The position numbers and the translations under genes were made by a program. Under the pieces are notes generated by a model. The model was given only the letters and a program-made list of their open reading frames with translations, did no database searches and was not told the origin of the DNA. DNA of 64,000 nucleotides from RGIG5952 sp045603485 (GTDB lineage Bacteria > Verrucomicrobiota > Kiritimatiellia > RFP12 > JAAYLN01): assembly GCA_045603485.1 (NCBI GenBank), contig JAZUMF010000117.1:26014-90013 (forward strand). The letters are read 5' to 3'. This document shows, piece after piece, positions 17,074 through 25,594 of the stretch (the stretch's first letter is position 1; every line of letters starts with the position of its first letter).

Positions 17074-18881
17074 TTGTTTTCCTTGTGGAGATTTTGGTAG
17101 GCTTCAAAGCCTTCGGTTCCCATGTAGCGTTTGAGTATGCGATGGTCGACATCGGGAATGTTTACGGTTATGAATCCATCAAGACAATAGTTAAAGGCAG
17201 GGTCGACATTAAAGCAGACGATTTTACCGCCCATCTTTACATATTGCCTTATCAGGACGGGGATGTTCTTTTGGTCAGGCTCAATGTCCTGGATTATTTT
17301 TGCTGTCGTTTCAAGGTCTGCTATGTATTGCCTGTAATCAGAATGCATCCATTCGGCATTTTTTAGCGGTTTTGGCGCACAGCGGGACTTGACTAAGGCG
17401 GCGAGATCCGATCTGTAGCTGGAGAGCTTGAGCGAATTCATAAGCATCCACTTTGAAGCGTCAAGGAAGTCATTTGAGATGCTCACTGGACCAAAGAAGC
17501 TTTTATAATGCGGGTTTTTGGCAACGAAAATGCAAAGCCCTTTCCATAAAAGCATTAGGGATGAATAGGCGCGCTGGTATTCCTTGCGAACCCATGAACG
17601 ACCAAGCTCGATTGCCGGCTGGAGTTTTTGGACGAAGTCATCTCCATAGTTAAAGCAGGTATGAGAATAAAGCCCCTTTACGCCGAGCTTAGGCATAATT
17701 TCATCGGCAAGCCCGAGTCGATAGGCACCAATTATTTCCTTTTTTTGTGGATTCCATACAAACAGATGCCGATAATATTCATCGTATTGATCGATATCTA
17801 TTTCTGTTCCTGTTCCTTCACCGACATCTCGATAGGTTATTTCGCGAAGTCTGCCGATTTCGCGAAGCGTTTGAGGAATCTGCGCCGATTTGGCGCAATA
17901 CACAATCAAATCATCACCTTCACAGAGTGTGTTCTCAAGTGGAAATGCCGCAATTTCAGCCTCAATCACTTCTGCCGGTATCGGGTCTATAATCTTCTCT
18001 TGCGCCGTTACGCTTGTTTGTGAAGAAAGCGTTTGTTGCGTCTTAGCGGTAGGGCGTTCCGCCAAGGCATAAGAACGAAGGCGCATAAAGTTTATGAGCT
18101 TTTCATCGGTGTCGTAGATTTCCGTTTCCTGCGGCAAAATCGGTTGACCGATTTCAATGTGAATCGTCTTCGATTTTTTGTTTACAAGCTGCTTGGGAAG
18201 TTGTAATGTGCGTAGACGAGGATGTATAAGCCCGAGGAGATTGAATAATTTGCCGTTGTTGCCGCAAATATGCATTGGAATAATTGTGGCCCCTGTGCGG
18301 CGCGCCATTTTAGCTATGGTGGAACTCCATATGTTGTCGCGGACGAGTTTTGATTTTAAGTCTATGCTGGACACCTCACCGGCAGGGAAGACACCCAACA
18401 GATGTCCCTCCTCAAGCCACTTTATGCATCCCTTCATTGATTTAAGATTGTTCTTTTTTGCCTCGGAACCGCCAAACGGGTCGACAAAAAAGAAGTCTTC
18501 ACGGAATTCCGGCATTAGGGAAAGCAGGTAGTTAGCCATCACCTTTGCGTCAGAGCGATATTGCTCAAGTAATGCCAGAAGTATAACACCCTCAATGCCT
18601 CCGAAGGGATGGTTGGAGACGACAATTACCGGCCCTTCTTGGGGAATGGGATTGTCGAAAGGAGCGTTAATATCCCATTTGACATCCATATAGTCAAGAA
18701 CTTTTCTTGAGAAGGAGATATCCTTGTCATTTGCTCTTGCGCCGTTGTATATCTCGTTGAGACCTTTGAAGCACAAAAGCTTCTCAACGAACGGGCGTGA
18801 GATTTTTGCCATAGTCCTTAGAAGAGGGTTGGATATCTTCTTAGGATCTATCCTGAAGATGTTTTCGTCTGTAGTATTCAT
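17070..18881 (-). CDS. OlsF-like bifunctional acyltransferase (ornithine lipid synthase)
   Basis: A 603-residue fusion. Residues ~1-280 are a PlsC/OlsA-like O-acyltransferase with SNHPFGGIEG (the HX4D motif, here with Glu) and FPAGEVSS. Residues ~320-560 are a GNAT-type, OlsB/hemolysin-like N-acyltransferase (COG3176 style), with IGAYRLGLADEI and ELGRSWVRKEYQ. The same order occurs in OlsF of Serratia and Flavobacterium, which makes ornithine lipids from ornithine and acyl-ACP. Phosphorus-free membrane lipids are the expected product. An extended -10 lies 12 nt before the ATG with no Shine-Dalgarno. It overlaps ruvA by 4 nt. Confidence 0.8.
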   Translation of the reverse strand: MNTTDENIFRIDPKKISNPLLRTMAKISRPFVEKLLCFKGLNEIYNGARANDKDISFSRKVLDYMDVKWDINAPFDNPIPQEGPVIVVSNHPFGGIEGVILLALLEQYRSDAKVMANYLLSLMPEFREDFFFVDPFGGSEAKKNNLKSMKGCIKWLEEGHLLGVFPAGEVSSIDLKSKLVRDNIWSSTIAKMARRTGATIIPMHICGNNGKLFNLLGLIHPRLRTLQLPKQLVNKKSKTIHIEIGQPILPQETEIYDTDEKLINFMRLRSYALAERPTAKTQQTLSSQTSVTAQEKIIDPIPAEVIEAEIAAFPLENTLCEGDDLIVYCAKSAQIPQTLREIGRLREITYRDVGEGTGTEIDIDQYDEYYRHLFVWNPQKKEIIGAYRLGLADEIMPKLGVKGLYSHTCFNYGDDFVQKLQPAIELGRSWVRKEYQRAYSSLMLLWKGLCIFVAKNPHYKSFFGPVSISNDFLDASKWMLMNSLKLSSYRSDLAALVKSRCAPKPLKNAEWMHSDYRQYIADLETTAKIIQDIEPDQKNIPVLIRQYVKMGGKIVCFNVDPAFNYCLDGFITVNIPDVDHRILKRYMGTEGFEAYQNLHKENK

Positions 18882-18893
18882 TTTGATTCAATT

Positions 18894-18902
18894 ATTATAG
18901 CA
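18894..18902 (-). promoter_or_regulatory. Extended -10 promoter of the OlsF-like gene and ruvA
   Basis: TGCTATAAT on the minus strand ends 12 nt before the ATG at 18881, with AATTGAATCAAA between. A very short leader is implied. It would give the acyltransferase-ruvA-small membrane protein genes their own promoter inside the larger run. Confidence 0.5.
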
Positions 18903-18919
18903 AATCTTTGGGATAAGGG

Positions 18920-19585
18920 CTATTTGTCGACTAGTTTGTCCAAGTCGATATCATAGCCAAAGACGATTAACCGATCGGTCGCCAGAACCTGTTCGGTCCC
19001 GCTGGGAATGAATGTTGTGCGGGGAAGACGGGGGTCTGCCGTCAGGCGTCGTATGGCAAGGATTGTTATTGAATATGTTTGCCTTACGGCACCTTCTGCG
19101 ATTGTTCTGCCAACAAGCTCAGAGGGAGGCTCGATTTCTGCGATAGAGAGACCGTCGGCGATTTCAAAGACATCTACAGCCGTTCGCGAAATCAGCGATT
19201 TTGCAAGAGACTGGGCTCTGTCGCGGTCAGGATAGATCACAATGTCGGCTCCAATTCGCTTTAGAACCTTGCGATGCACTTCAGAAACGGCACGGGAAAT
19301 TACGGTCTTTACGCCAAGCTCCTTGGCATTGACCGTTGCCAAAATGGAGCCCTCCATGTCACCGGCTATGCAAACCACGATTTCATCGCACTCGTCGAAA
19401 CCGGCCTCCTTGAGTACGGCGGGATTGGTGGCATCGCCCTGAACAACTCTTGTTACGATGTCAGCGAAAAGGTTGACACGATCTTCATTTGAGTCGATAA
19501 GGAGCAGTTCCACATTTTCTGAAGATAGACTTTCGACCAAAGCCTGGCCGAAGCGACCGCAGCCTATAATGCCAATTCGTTTCAT
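18920..19585 (-). CDS. Potassium uptake regulatory subunit KtrA/TrkA
   Basis: A 221-residue peripheral RCK protein. The RCK_N Rossmann part begins IGIIGCGRFGQAL, with LLIDSNEDRV and VQGDATNP for NAD(H) or ATP/ADP binding, and a RCK_C domain follows (AEIEPPSELVGRTI). It forms a ring that gates the membrane subunit. Its start overlaps the KtrB stop by 4 nt, the usual arrangement for coupled K+ uptake subunits. The single RCK unit matches KtrA rather than the doubled TrkA of enterobacteria. Confidence 0.93.
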   Translation of the reverse strand: MKRIGIIGCGRFGQALVESLSSENVELLLIDSNEDRVNLFADIVTRVVQGDATNPAVLKEAGFDECDEIVVCIAGDMEGSILATVNAKELGVKTVISRAVSEVHRKVLKRIGADIVIYPDRDRAQSLAKSLISRTAVDVFEIADGLSIAEIEPPSELVGRTIAEGAVRQTYSITILAIRRLTADPRLPRTTFIPSGTEQVLATDRLIVFGYDIDLDKLVDK

Positions 19586-20970
19586 CCTACAATTACGCCT
19601 TCCTCTGGGTATTTTATGGTGGTTGGTGTGTTATTGGAGCGTCCAACGGAGAGAGCCACAGCAAGCGGGCCGATGCGCCCGATATACATTGCGGCAATGA
19701 TTATAATGCGCCCTGGGGTTGATAGCATGGGTGTTTCGTTGAGTGAAAGCCCCGTTGTGCTCAGAGCTGAAATCGACTCAAAGAGAATCGGAATCGGAAG
19801 ATTCGATGCTGTCGTCTGCTCTGTGACGAGCAACAATCCTATTACCAAAACATTGAAAAAAGCCGAAAGCATAAAGACGGCTATAGCACTGCGAATGACC
19901 GCTCCGGGGATGGTGCGGTTTTTGAAGATTGTGGCATTTTTATTTCGGATAATCGCTATTGTCGTCAGGATAAGAACTGCGGCTGTTGTCGTTTTCAGAC
20001 CGCCGGCCGCAGAGCCGGGTGCACCGCCGATGAACATGCCCAGCATAGTTGCAAATTGAGTTGAAAAATGAGTGTCGGTCATATCAACGGCTGTAAATCC
20101 GCTTGTTCTTGAAGCAAATGCCTGAAATGCCGATATGGTAATTTTTTTCATAATGCTCAAACCATTAAGGGCATTGTCCCATTCTGGAATCAGGAAGGTG
20201 AAAAATCCGGCAATACCTAGGATAATCGCCATGCGGATTATAAGTGCGCTATGTATAGAGAGATGGCTGCGTCGGACCTTTTTTCTGTTCAGCGGACGCA
20301 ACTGAAGTATCTCTGAAATTACGACGAAGCCCAAGCTTCCGATCATTACAAGCATACAGATCGTAAGAAGTAGAGTAACATCTCCGCATAAACTTATCAA
20401 ACTGTCAGACTGAAGTGCAAAACCGGCGTTGCAAAATGCTGAAACCGCATGAAAAACGCCATGCCAGACGGCATTTCCCCAATCCAGACCGATAGCCTTG
20501 AAGCGCAGTGCCAATATGACAGCTCCGATTGCTTCAACACTTATCGCTAACGAAACTGTGCGAATCAGAAGAGCCTTCAGAGATATTGTTTCACTGCCGC
20601 CTATAGTGCCGTTAATGATATTCTCGCTCTTGCATGAGAGGTGCTTGCCGAGAATAATTGCAAAGAAGGTCGCAAATGTCATGATGCCGATTCCTCCCAG
20701 TTGTATAAGAGAAAGGATTATGACTTGACCGAATATGGAGAACTGATTTGCAATATCTACGACAGAGAGCCCTGTAACGCAGGTGGCGCTTACCGCTGTA
20801 AAAACGGCATTGAGGACAGAAAGCTCGGGGGCCCCAAATTTGCGCGCGTGGGGCGACGCTAAGAGCATTGCCCCAATTGTAATTACGACAAGAAATGTTC
20901 CCAGAAGCGTCGCTTCGGGACTCGTGCTTGGGACCTTTTTGAATTTGCGGATGAATTCCAGCCGTGTCAT
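19582..20970 (-). CDS. Potassium uptake membrane subunit KtrB/TrkH
   Basis: A 462-residue polytopic membrane protein of the TrkH/KtrB superfamily, built of four repeated M1-P-M2 units. The filter-region segments are visible: TAVSATCVTGLSVVD, HAVSAFCNAGFAL, AFASRTSGFTAVD and SALSTTGLSL. LIQLGGIGIMTF is typical of the family. It works with the adjacent KtrA. Its start follows the mutarotase stop by 2 nt. Confidence 0.94.
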   Translation of the reverse strand: MTRLEFIRKFKKVPSTSPEATLLGTFLVVITIGAMLLASPHARKFGAPELSVLNAVFTAVSATCVTGLSVVDIANQFSIFGQVIILSLIQLGGIGIMTFATFFAIILGKHLSCKSENIINGTIGGSETISLKALLIRTVSLAISVEAIGAVILALRFKAIGLDWGNAVWHGVFHAVSAFCNAGFALQSDSLISLCGDVTLLLTICMLVMIGSLGFVVISEILQLRPLNRKKVRRSHLSIHSALIIRMAIILGIAGFFTFLIPEWDNALNGLSIMKKITISAFQAFASRTSGFTAVDMTDTHFSTQFATMLGMFIGGAPGSAAGGLKTTTAAVLILTTIAIIRNKNATIFKNRTIPGAVIRSAIAVFMLSAFFNVLVIGLLLVTEQTTASNLPIPILFESISALSTTGLSLNETPMLSTPGRIIIIAAMYIGRIGPLAVALSVGRSNNTPTTIKYPEEGVIVG

Positions 20971-20972
20971 GC

Positions 20973-21923
20973 TTAATTCGCAGAGCCTCTTTGTGTCTGT
21001 TCCGCTTTGAGCGGCTTACCGTCCTCCCCAAGGAGAAGGACCGTATATTTAGCGGTCATCGTGTGCTTTTCGCCTGGCTTAATGGTAATTGGCCTCATTG
21101 CGGTATTGGCGGTTTCAACGCAAACGAAATTACGCCAATCGTCATCATTCATATCTGCGGTTCTGGCGGCCTTTTCAATCCAGGGATTCCAGACAACGGT
21201 AGAATTACTACCATCCTTCTCAATCGCTATACGGCGGTTTATACCCGAGTCGGTAATGATTGATACAGAATCATGGTGGTGATAGACGCTGTCAGTTTCT
21301 TTATCAAAAGCGACAGCACCGCTTTGTAGCTTTTCGCCACCATTAGGAGTTGTGTCTGTGTAGGGCTGTCCGTCAAGACCGGTGACGCTTGTTTTTTCAA
21401 TATCCTTAACGCGGAAATAGGTATGGAGCGCTTCAGTTATAACGAAAGGCTCCTTGTCCAGGTTTTCGGTTGTCAGTTCAAGCTTTAGAGTTTCCCCCAA
21501 AGTAATAGTCAAGGATAAAGCGAAATCGTGTGGCCAAAGCCTATAGTTCGCCTGAGTAGGGGGAAGACCCAATGTTATTGCGGTTTCATCCTTGTCATAT
21601 TCAGTTCCCAAGACAACCCATTCTTGGGTTCGCGCAAAACCATGACTTGGCAGGCCAGGCGTTGCAGCCGCACCAAACCAGGGCCAACACACAGGGATGC
21701 CTCCGCGAATGGCCTTGCCCGGCTCAAGTGACTTATAGCTGTCGGCAAGCCACAGGACAGGAGAGTGACCGGTAGGACGATAGGAGAGCACATGCGCTCC
21801 ATAGAGCGAAATTTCAACGGCTCCATGAGGCGAGACCAAAACAACAACAGGAGCAGGGGACGCATCGCGAAATGCGATACGCCCAGCAACAGCAAATTTT
21901 GAAAGATTATCGTTCATATTCAT
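20973..21923 (-). CDS. D-hexose-6-phosphate mutarotase
   Basis: A 316-residue aldose-1-epimerase-like protein of the YeaD group. Landmarks are ISLYGAHVLSYRP near the N-terminus, AIRGGIPVCWPWFG, LPSHGFARTQEW (catalytic His and Arg) and EALHTYFRVKDI, with late FVCVETAN. It interconverts the anomers of hexose-6-phosphates. Two in-frame ATGs (21923, 21917) are possible. A small hairpin, AAGGC-GCAA-GCCTT, sits immediately upstream of the first and could tune initiation. It heads the minus-strand run with KtrB. Confidence 0.9.
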   Translation of the reverse strand: MNMNDNLSKFAVAGRIAFRDASPAPVVVLVSPHGAVEISLYGAHVLSYRPTGHSPVLWLADSYKSLEPGKAIRGGIPVCWPWFGAAATPGLPSHGFARTQEWVVLGTEYDKDETAITLGLPPTQANYRLWPHDFALSLTITLGETLKLELTTENLDKEPFVITEALHTYFRVKDIEKTSVTGLDGQPYTDTTPNGGEKLQSGAVAFDKETDSVYHHHDSVSIITDSGINRRIAIEKDGSNSTVVWNPWIEKAARTADMNDDDWRNFVCVETANTAMRPITIKPGEKHTMTAKYTVLLLGEDGKPLKAEQTQRGSAN

Positions 21924-22004
21924 TTAAGGCTTGCGCCTTGTAGATTAAGTTAGCGGATTTTGTTTGTCTTTTCAATAAAAGACGAAAACAAGGCATTTTG
22001 TAAT

Positions 22005-22013
22005 TATACCATA
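22005..22013 (-). promoter_or_regulatory. Extended -10 promoter of the mutarotase/ktr run
   Basis: TGGTATAAT on the minus strand lies about 80 nt upstream of the mutarotase ATG. It matches the TGnTATAAT form found repeatedly in this window. Confidence 0.5.
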
Positions 22014-22124
22014 AATTTATTTATTATTACCACTTTTGCGATATCACAGATTTTTCCGAAGTCGGGGTGACTTTTGGAAATATAGCGTATTAACCAGTCT
22101 CTCCGTTGTCACCGATATCGCCGG

Positions 22125-22300
22125 TCAGTTTTAGGCGAGGCATGCGGATGAGGATGAGGTAAGAGGTAAGAGGTAAGAGGTAAGAGGTAAGCTGATGAGG
22201 TCAGTTTTAGGCGAGGCGTGCGGAGGAGGATGAGGTAAGAGGTAAGAGGTAAGAGGTAAGCTGATGAGGTCAGTTTTAGGCGAGGCGTGCGGAGGAGGAT
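22125..22300. repeat. 2.5-copy tandem repeat containing GAGGTAA heptamers
   Basis: Unit 1 (22125-22200, 76 nt), unit 2 (22201-22269, 69 nt) and a partial third (22270-22300, 31 nt) all begin TCAGTTTTAGGCGAGGC. Inside, the heptamer GAGGTAA is repeated five times in unit 1 (22156-22190) and four times in unit 2 (22232-22259). The 7-nt length difference between units is exactly one heptamer, which suggests slippage. Confidence 0.9.
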
Positions 22301-22315
22301 TTCGACGCGGTTCTA

Positions 22316-22344
22316 TTGACTTGGCACTAAAATAGATGTAGACT
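22316..22344 (+). promoter_or_regulatory. Candidate promoter of the first surface-protein gene
   Basis: TTGACT (22316-22321) and TAGACT (22339-22344) are separated by 17 nt. The start codon lies 40 nt downstream. Confidence 0.4.
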
Positions 22345-22383
22345 AAAAAAGTGTTTTTTAATTTCAGAAATAAGAAGGTGGCA

Positions 22384-23922
22384 ATGAGAAATTTAAAGTG
22401 TTTGTTTGCTGCAGTTGCGATTTTTTCGGTTGGCGGACTCTTAGCCGATACCAATATGCTTCATATCGCGACTTCGGTCGCGACAACCTCAGGTATGGAG
22501 CCGCCCGTTGGTAATTATGCCGTTCCGGAGGCTGTTACATGCACAGCGCCGGTTAGTGTCGATACAAACGATGTCCGTTATACCTGCACAGGCTATACGC
22601 TTGAGACATACGCTGACGGAGTATGGTCGCTTGTTGATACTGTTACCGGTTCAACTTCTTTCAATTGCCCTGCCGATGGTACTCCTCGCCGAATTACTTG
22701 GCAGTGGGAGGCTACACACTTTAAGGTGACGATTCAGCTTGTGCCTGCCGATTCAGGTTCGGTTACTGTTGAGCCGGCCCTTCCAGAAGACGGTTATTGC
22801 GTTAAGGGTACTAAATTGACTATGACGGCAACTCCTAACGAGGGGCGCGAGCATATCGGTTGGGCGACGGCAAGTGCCGGGTATTATACTTCTCAATTTT
22901 CAATGACCGTCAATACTGCTCAAACAATCAAGGTTGGCATGGCAGGCAAGTGGACTTGCAGTGGTAAGACCTTGGCTAACGGTGTGTGGAGCCTTAAGGT
23001 CGATGGCGGTCAGATGGTATCTTACTATAGCGGTTTCGGTAAGCTCGATTTAAGCGATGTTTATTCCGATACAGGTATCAAAATCACATCAACCTATCAA
23101 ACAATATTCCAAAATAATAAAATGATCAAGTTCTTTGTCGCTCCTGATGTGACCAGCATGGGGCAAAGATCTTTTCAGGGTTCGGGCTTGCAGGATGCAA
23201 GGGTTTCTGAAAAATGCTCAAAAATCAACACATATTGCTTCCGTGACGCCACTTCCCTTACAAATTTTGAACCCAAGGTAAGTTCTAGCCTTAAACAAAT
23301 TAGCTCCGACGCTTTTCGCAGTTGCAAAAATCTTGTCGGTGATTTTTATTATCCTAACTTGACATATGTTGGTGATTCTTCATTTTATGAGACAAAGATT
23401 TCATCTATTAATTTCCCCAGTTTAACATCAGTGGGGATTAGCGCATTTAATACTTGTTCTTCGTTGACTAATGCCGTTATTGCCGGTTCGTCGATTGGGA
23501 CATCGGCATTTCAGAGCGCCTCTAAACTTAATAATATCCATTTTACATATTCGGGTTCAACGCCACTGCCTAAATGGATTTTCAGAGCTGCTCCTTCTTC
23601 ATTAAAAGTGTGGTATCATGGATTAAAGGCGCCGACATCGATACATAATGAGGCTTTTTATCCAAGAAATTCCAATAAGCCATTCACAAGGATATACATA
23701 AAAAACGCTGCGGATGAAGCTAATTGGCTAAAGTTGGCAAATTATCTTCTAAAGCCCGGAGAAACAGGAAAGCCCGAGCTTAACGCGTCATATAAGGATG
23801 ATGCTGATTATCCTGGCCGCACTCGCACAATCGGTCTTAGATATGATACAAGTCTCAATAGCAAGCCTGTTTGGTTTGTAAAATGGCCCGTTGGACAATT
23901 CTCGTTTTTTACAGTGCATTAA
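22384..23922 (+). CDS. Secreted InlB-type/BspA-like leucine-rich-repeat protein, paralog 1
   Basis: A 512-residue protein with an N-terminal signal peptide (MRNLKCLFAAVAIFSVGG, cleavage near LLA-D). Residues ~20-190 hold Ig-like segments, including an InlB/Listeria-Bacteroides-type repeat (KVTIQLVPADSGSVTVEP, ATPNEGREHIGW). Residues ~230-430 are BspA-like LRR_5 repeats (TSMGQRSFQGSGLQDAR, SSLTNAVIAGSSIGTSAF). A short conserved tail ends SKPVWFVKWPVG and FSFFTVH. The ATG at 22384 is preceded by AAGG and begins the signal peptide. It is followed 64 nt later by a paralog whose first ~190 residues are nearly identical. Likely displayed on or released from the cell surface. Confidence 0.85.
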   Translation: MRNLKCLFAAVAIFSVGGLLADTNMLHIATSVATTSGMEPPVGNYAVPEAVTCTAPVSVDTNDVRYTCTGYTLETYADGVWSLVDTVTGSTSFNCPADGTPRRITWQWEATHFKVTIQLVPADSGSVTVEPALPEDGYCVKGTKLTMTATPNEGREHIGWATASAGYYTSQFSMTVNTAQTIKVGMAGKWTCSGKTLANGVWSLKVDGGQMVSYYSGFGKLDLSDVYSDTGIKITSTYQTIFQNNKMIKFFVAPDVTSMGQRSFQGSGLQDARVSEKCSKINTYCFRDATSLTNFEPKVSSSLKQISSDAFRSCKNLVGDFYYPNLTYVGDSSFYETKISSINFPSLTSVGISAFNTCSSLTNAVIAGSSIGTSAFQSASKLNNIHFTYSGSTPLPKWIFRAAPSSLKVWYHGLKAPTSIHNEAFYPRNSNKPFTRIYIKNAADEANWLKLANYLLKPGETGKPELNASYKDDADYPGRTRTIGLRYDTSLNSKPVWFVKWPVGQFSFFTVH

Positions 23923-23986
23923 ATTGCCATCTTTGGCATAAATACTGGCTGCATTGCTTTTTGATTTCTTAGAGAAGAGGGAAATA

Positions 23987-25522
23987 ATGAAAAAATCCAA
24001 GTCTTTGTTTGTGGCGGCAATCTTTTTGTTGGTTGGCGGGCTTTTTGCCGATACCAATATGCTTCATATCGCGACTTCGGTCGCGACAACCTCAGGTATG
24101 GAGCCGCCCGTTGGCAACTATGCTGTTCCTGAGGCTATTACATGCACAGCTCCGGCTAGTGTCGATACAAACAGCATCCGTTATACCTGCACAGGCTATA
24201 CGCTTGAGACATACGCTGACGGAGTATGGTCGCTTGTTGATACTGTTACCGGTTCAACTTCTTTCAATTGCCCGGCAGACGGTACTCCTCGCCGAATTAC
24301 TTGGCAGTGGGAGGCTACACACTTTAAGGTGACGATTCAGCTTGTGCCTGCCGATTCGGGGTCGGTTACTGTTGAGCCGGCACTTCCGGAAGACGGTTAT
24401 TGCGTTAAGGGTACTAAATTGACTATGACGGCAACTCCTAATGAAGGTCGCGAGCATATCGGTTGGGCGACGGCAAGTGCAGGGTATTATACTCCTCAAT
24501 TTTCAACGACAGTCAATGCTGCTCAAACAATCAAGGTCGGCATGGCGGGTAAGTGGACTTACAGTGGCACGACCATGGCTAACGGTGTATGGAGCTTGAA
24601 GGTTAAAGACAATGAGGTGACATCTTATTATAGCGGGTTTGGCAAGCTGGATTTCAGCAATGTCTACTCCGATACGGGGACTAAAGTTACAAAAATTTAT
24701 AATCAAACATTCCAAAACAATAAAATGATCAAGTTCTTTGTCGCTCCTGATGTGACTTCTTTAGGATCGAGAGCATTTCAATCTTCAGGCTTGCAGGACG
24801 CAAGGTTTACCGACTCTCTTAAATCGTTAGGCGGTACATGTTTTTCAGGTGTTACATCTCTTACAAATTTTGAACCTAAGGTAAGTAATAACCTTACATC
24901 AATAGGTGGCGAAGCCTTTAAAAATTGCAAAAACATGAGGGGCGATTTGGTTTATTCAAATTTAGTAAGTTCGTCTACCTATTGTTTCTATGGAACGGGG
25001 ATAACATCTGCAAATTGTCCTAAGCTTTCTCCAAGTACATCTTTCTTTGCTGCGTGTGAATCTTTAACCAATGTCGTAATTTTGGGAACTACGGTAGGAA
25101 AGACTTTGTTTTCTGGTTGTACAAAATTGCAAAATGTTCATATACTGTCACCAACGGGGGCATCATCTTTTCCTCAATGGGTATTTAGAGAAACTCCTAC
25201 TTCATTAAAGATTTGGTATTATGGACGCAAGGCTCCATCTTCAATAGCGTCTGATGCCTTTTTCCCATCGAAAGGTGCCCCATATATAAGAATATTTATT
25301 AAAAACGGCTATGACATAGAACAGTGGCAAGTCCTTTCAGAGCGAGTCCAAAATCCCGGGGCGACTGGTATTCCAGCTTTGACCACAGCAGATAAAAATA
25401 TTTCTAACTATCCCGGTCGTACACGCACAATTGGAATCGGTCATAAGGGGCGTGTTAACAGCAAGCCGGTTTGGTTTGTAAAATGGCCTGTCGGTCTCTT
25501 TTCGTTTTTAACTCTGCATTAA
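23987..25522 (+). CDS. Secreted InlB-type/BspA-like leucine-rich-repeat protein, paralog 2
   Basis: A 511-residue tandem paralog of the preceding gene. The signal peptide (MKKSKSLFVAAIFLLVGG) differs slightly, but the region from ADTNMLHIATSV to about residue 190 is nearly identical at protein and DNA level. The LRR_5 region (~230-430) has diverged strongly, with repeats such as TSLGSRAFQSSGLQDAR. The tail again ends SKPVWFVKWPVG and FSFLTLH. GAGGG lies 5 nt upstream of the ATG at 23987. The copy may have arisen by tandem duplication followed by diversification of the ligand-facing repeats. Confidence 0.85.
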   Translation: MKKSKSLFVAAIFLLVGGLFADTNMLHIATSVATTSGMEPPVGNYAVPEAITCTAPASVDTNSIRYTCTGYTLETYADGVWSLVDTVTGSTSFNCPADGTPRRITWQWEATHFKVTIQLVPADSGSVTVEPALPEDGYCVKGTKLTMTATPNEGREHIGWATASAGYYTPQFSTTVNAAQTIKVGMAGKWTYSGTTMANGVWSLKVKDNEVTSYYSGFGKLDFSNVYSDTGTKVTKIYNQTFQNNKMIKFFVAPDVTSLGSRAFQSSGLQDARFTDSLKSLGGTCFSGVTSLTNFEPKVSNNLTSIGGEAFKNCKNMRGDLVYSNLVSSSTYCFYGTGITSANCPKLSPSTSFFAACESLTNVVILGTTVGKTLFSGCTKLQNVHILSPTGASSFPQWVFRETPTSLKIWYYGRKAPSSIASDAFFPSKGAPYIRIFIKNGYDIEQWQVLSERVQNPGATGIPALTTADKNISNYPGRTRTIGIGHKGRVNSKPVWFVKWPVGLFSFLTLH

Positions 25523-25594
25523 GTTGCTGTTATTGGCATAAATATTGCTGTAAGTTAAATCATATGTTTTTTTAATTCTTCAAGGAGTTTGCTT

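Larger units (their letters stand above)
22014..22350. other. Gene-free stretch with heptamer-bearing tandem repeat
   Basis: Between the divergent mutarotase and surface-protein genes no coding region is evident. Apart from the minus-strand promoter just to its left, the stretch holds a 2.5-copy tandem repeat (22125-22300, separate entry) and the plus-strand promoter at 22316-22344. Confidence 0.6.

Noticed and set aside
21926..21939. Riboswitch upstream of the mutarotase
   Set aside because: Only a single 5-bp hairpin is present in a short leader; too small for a known aptamer.
22125..22300. Possible CRISPR array
   Set aside because: Units are direct repeats with internal heptamers and no unique spacers, and no cas genes are near.
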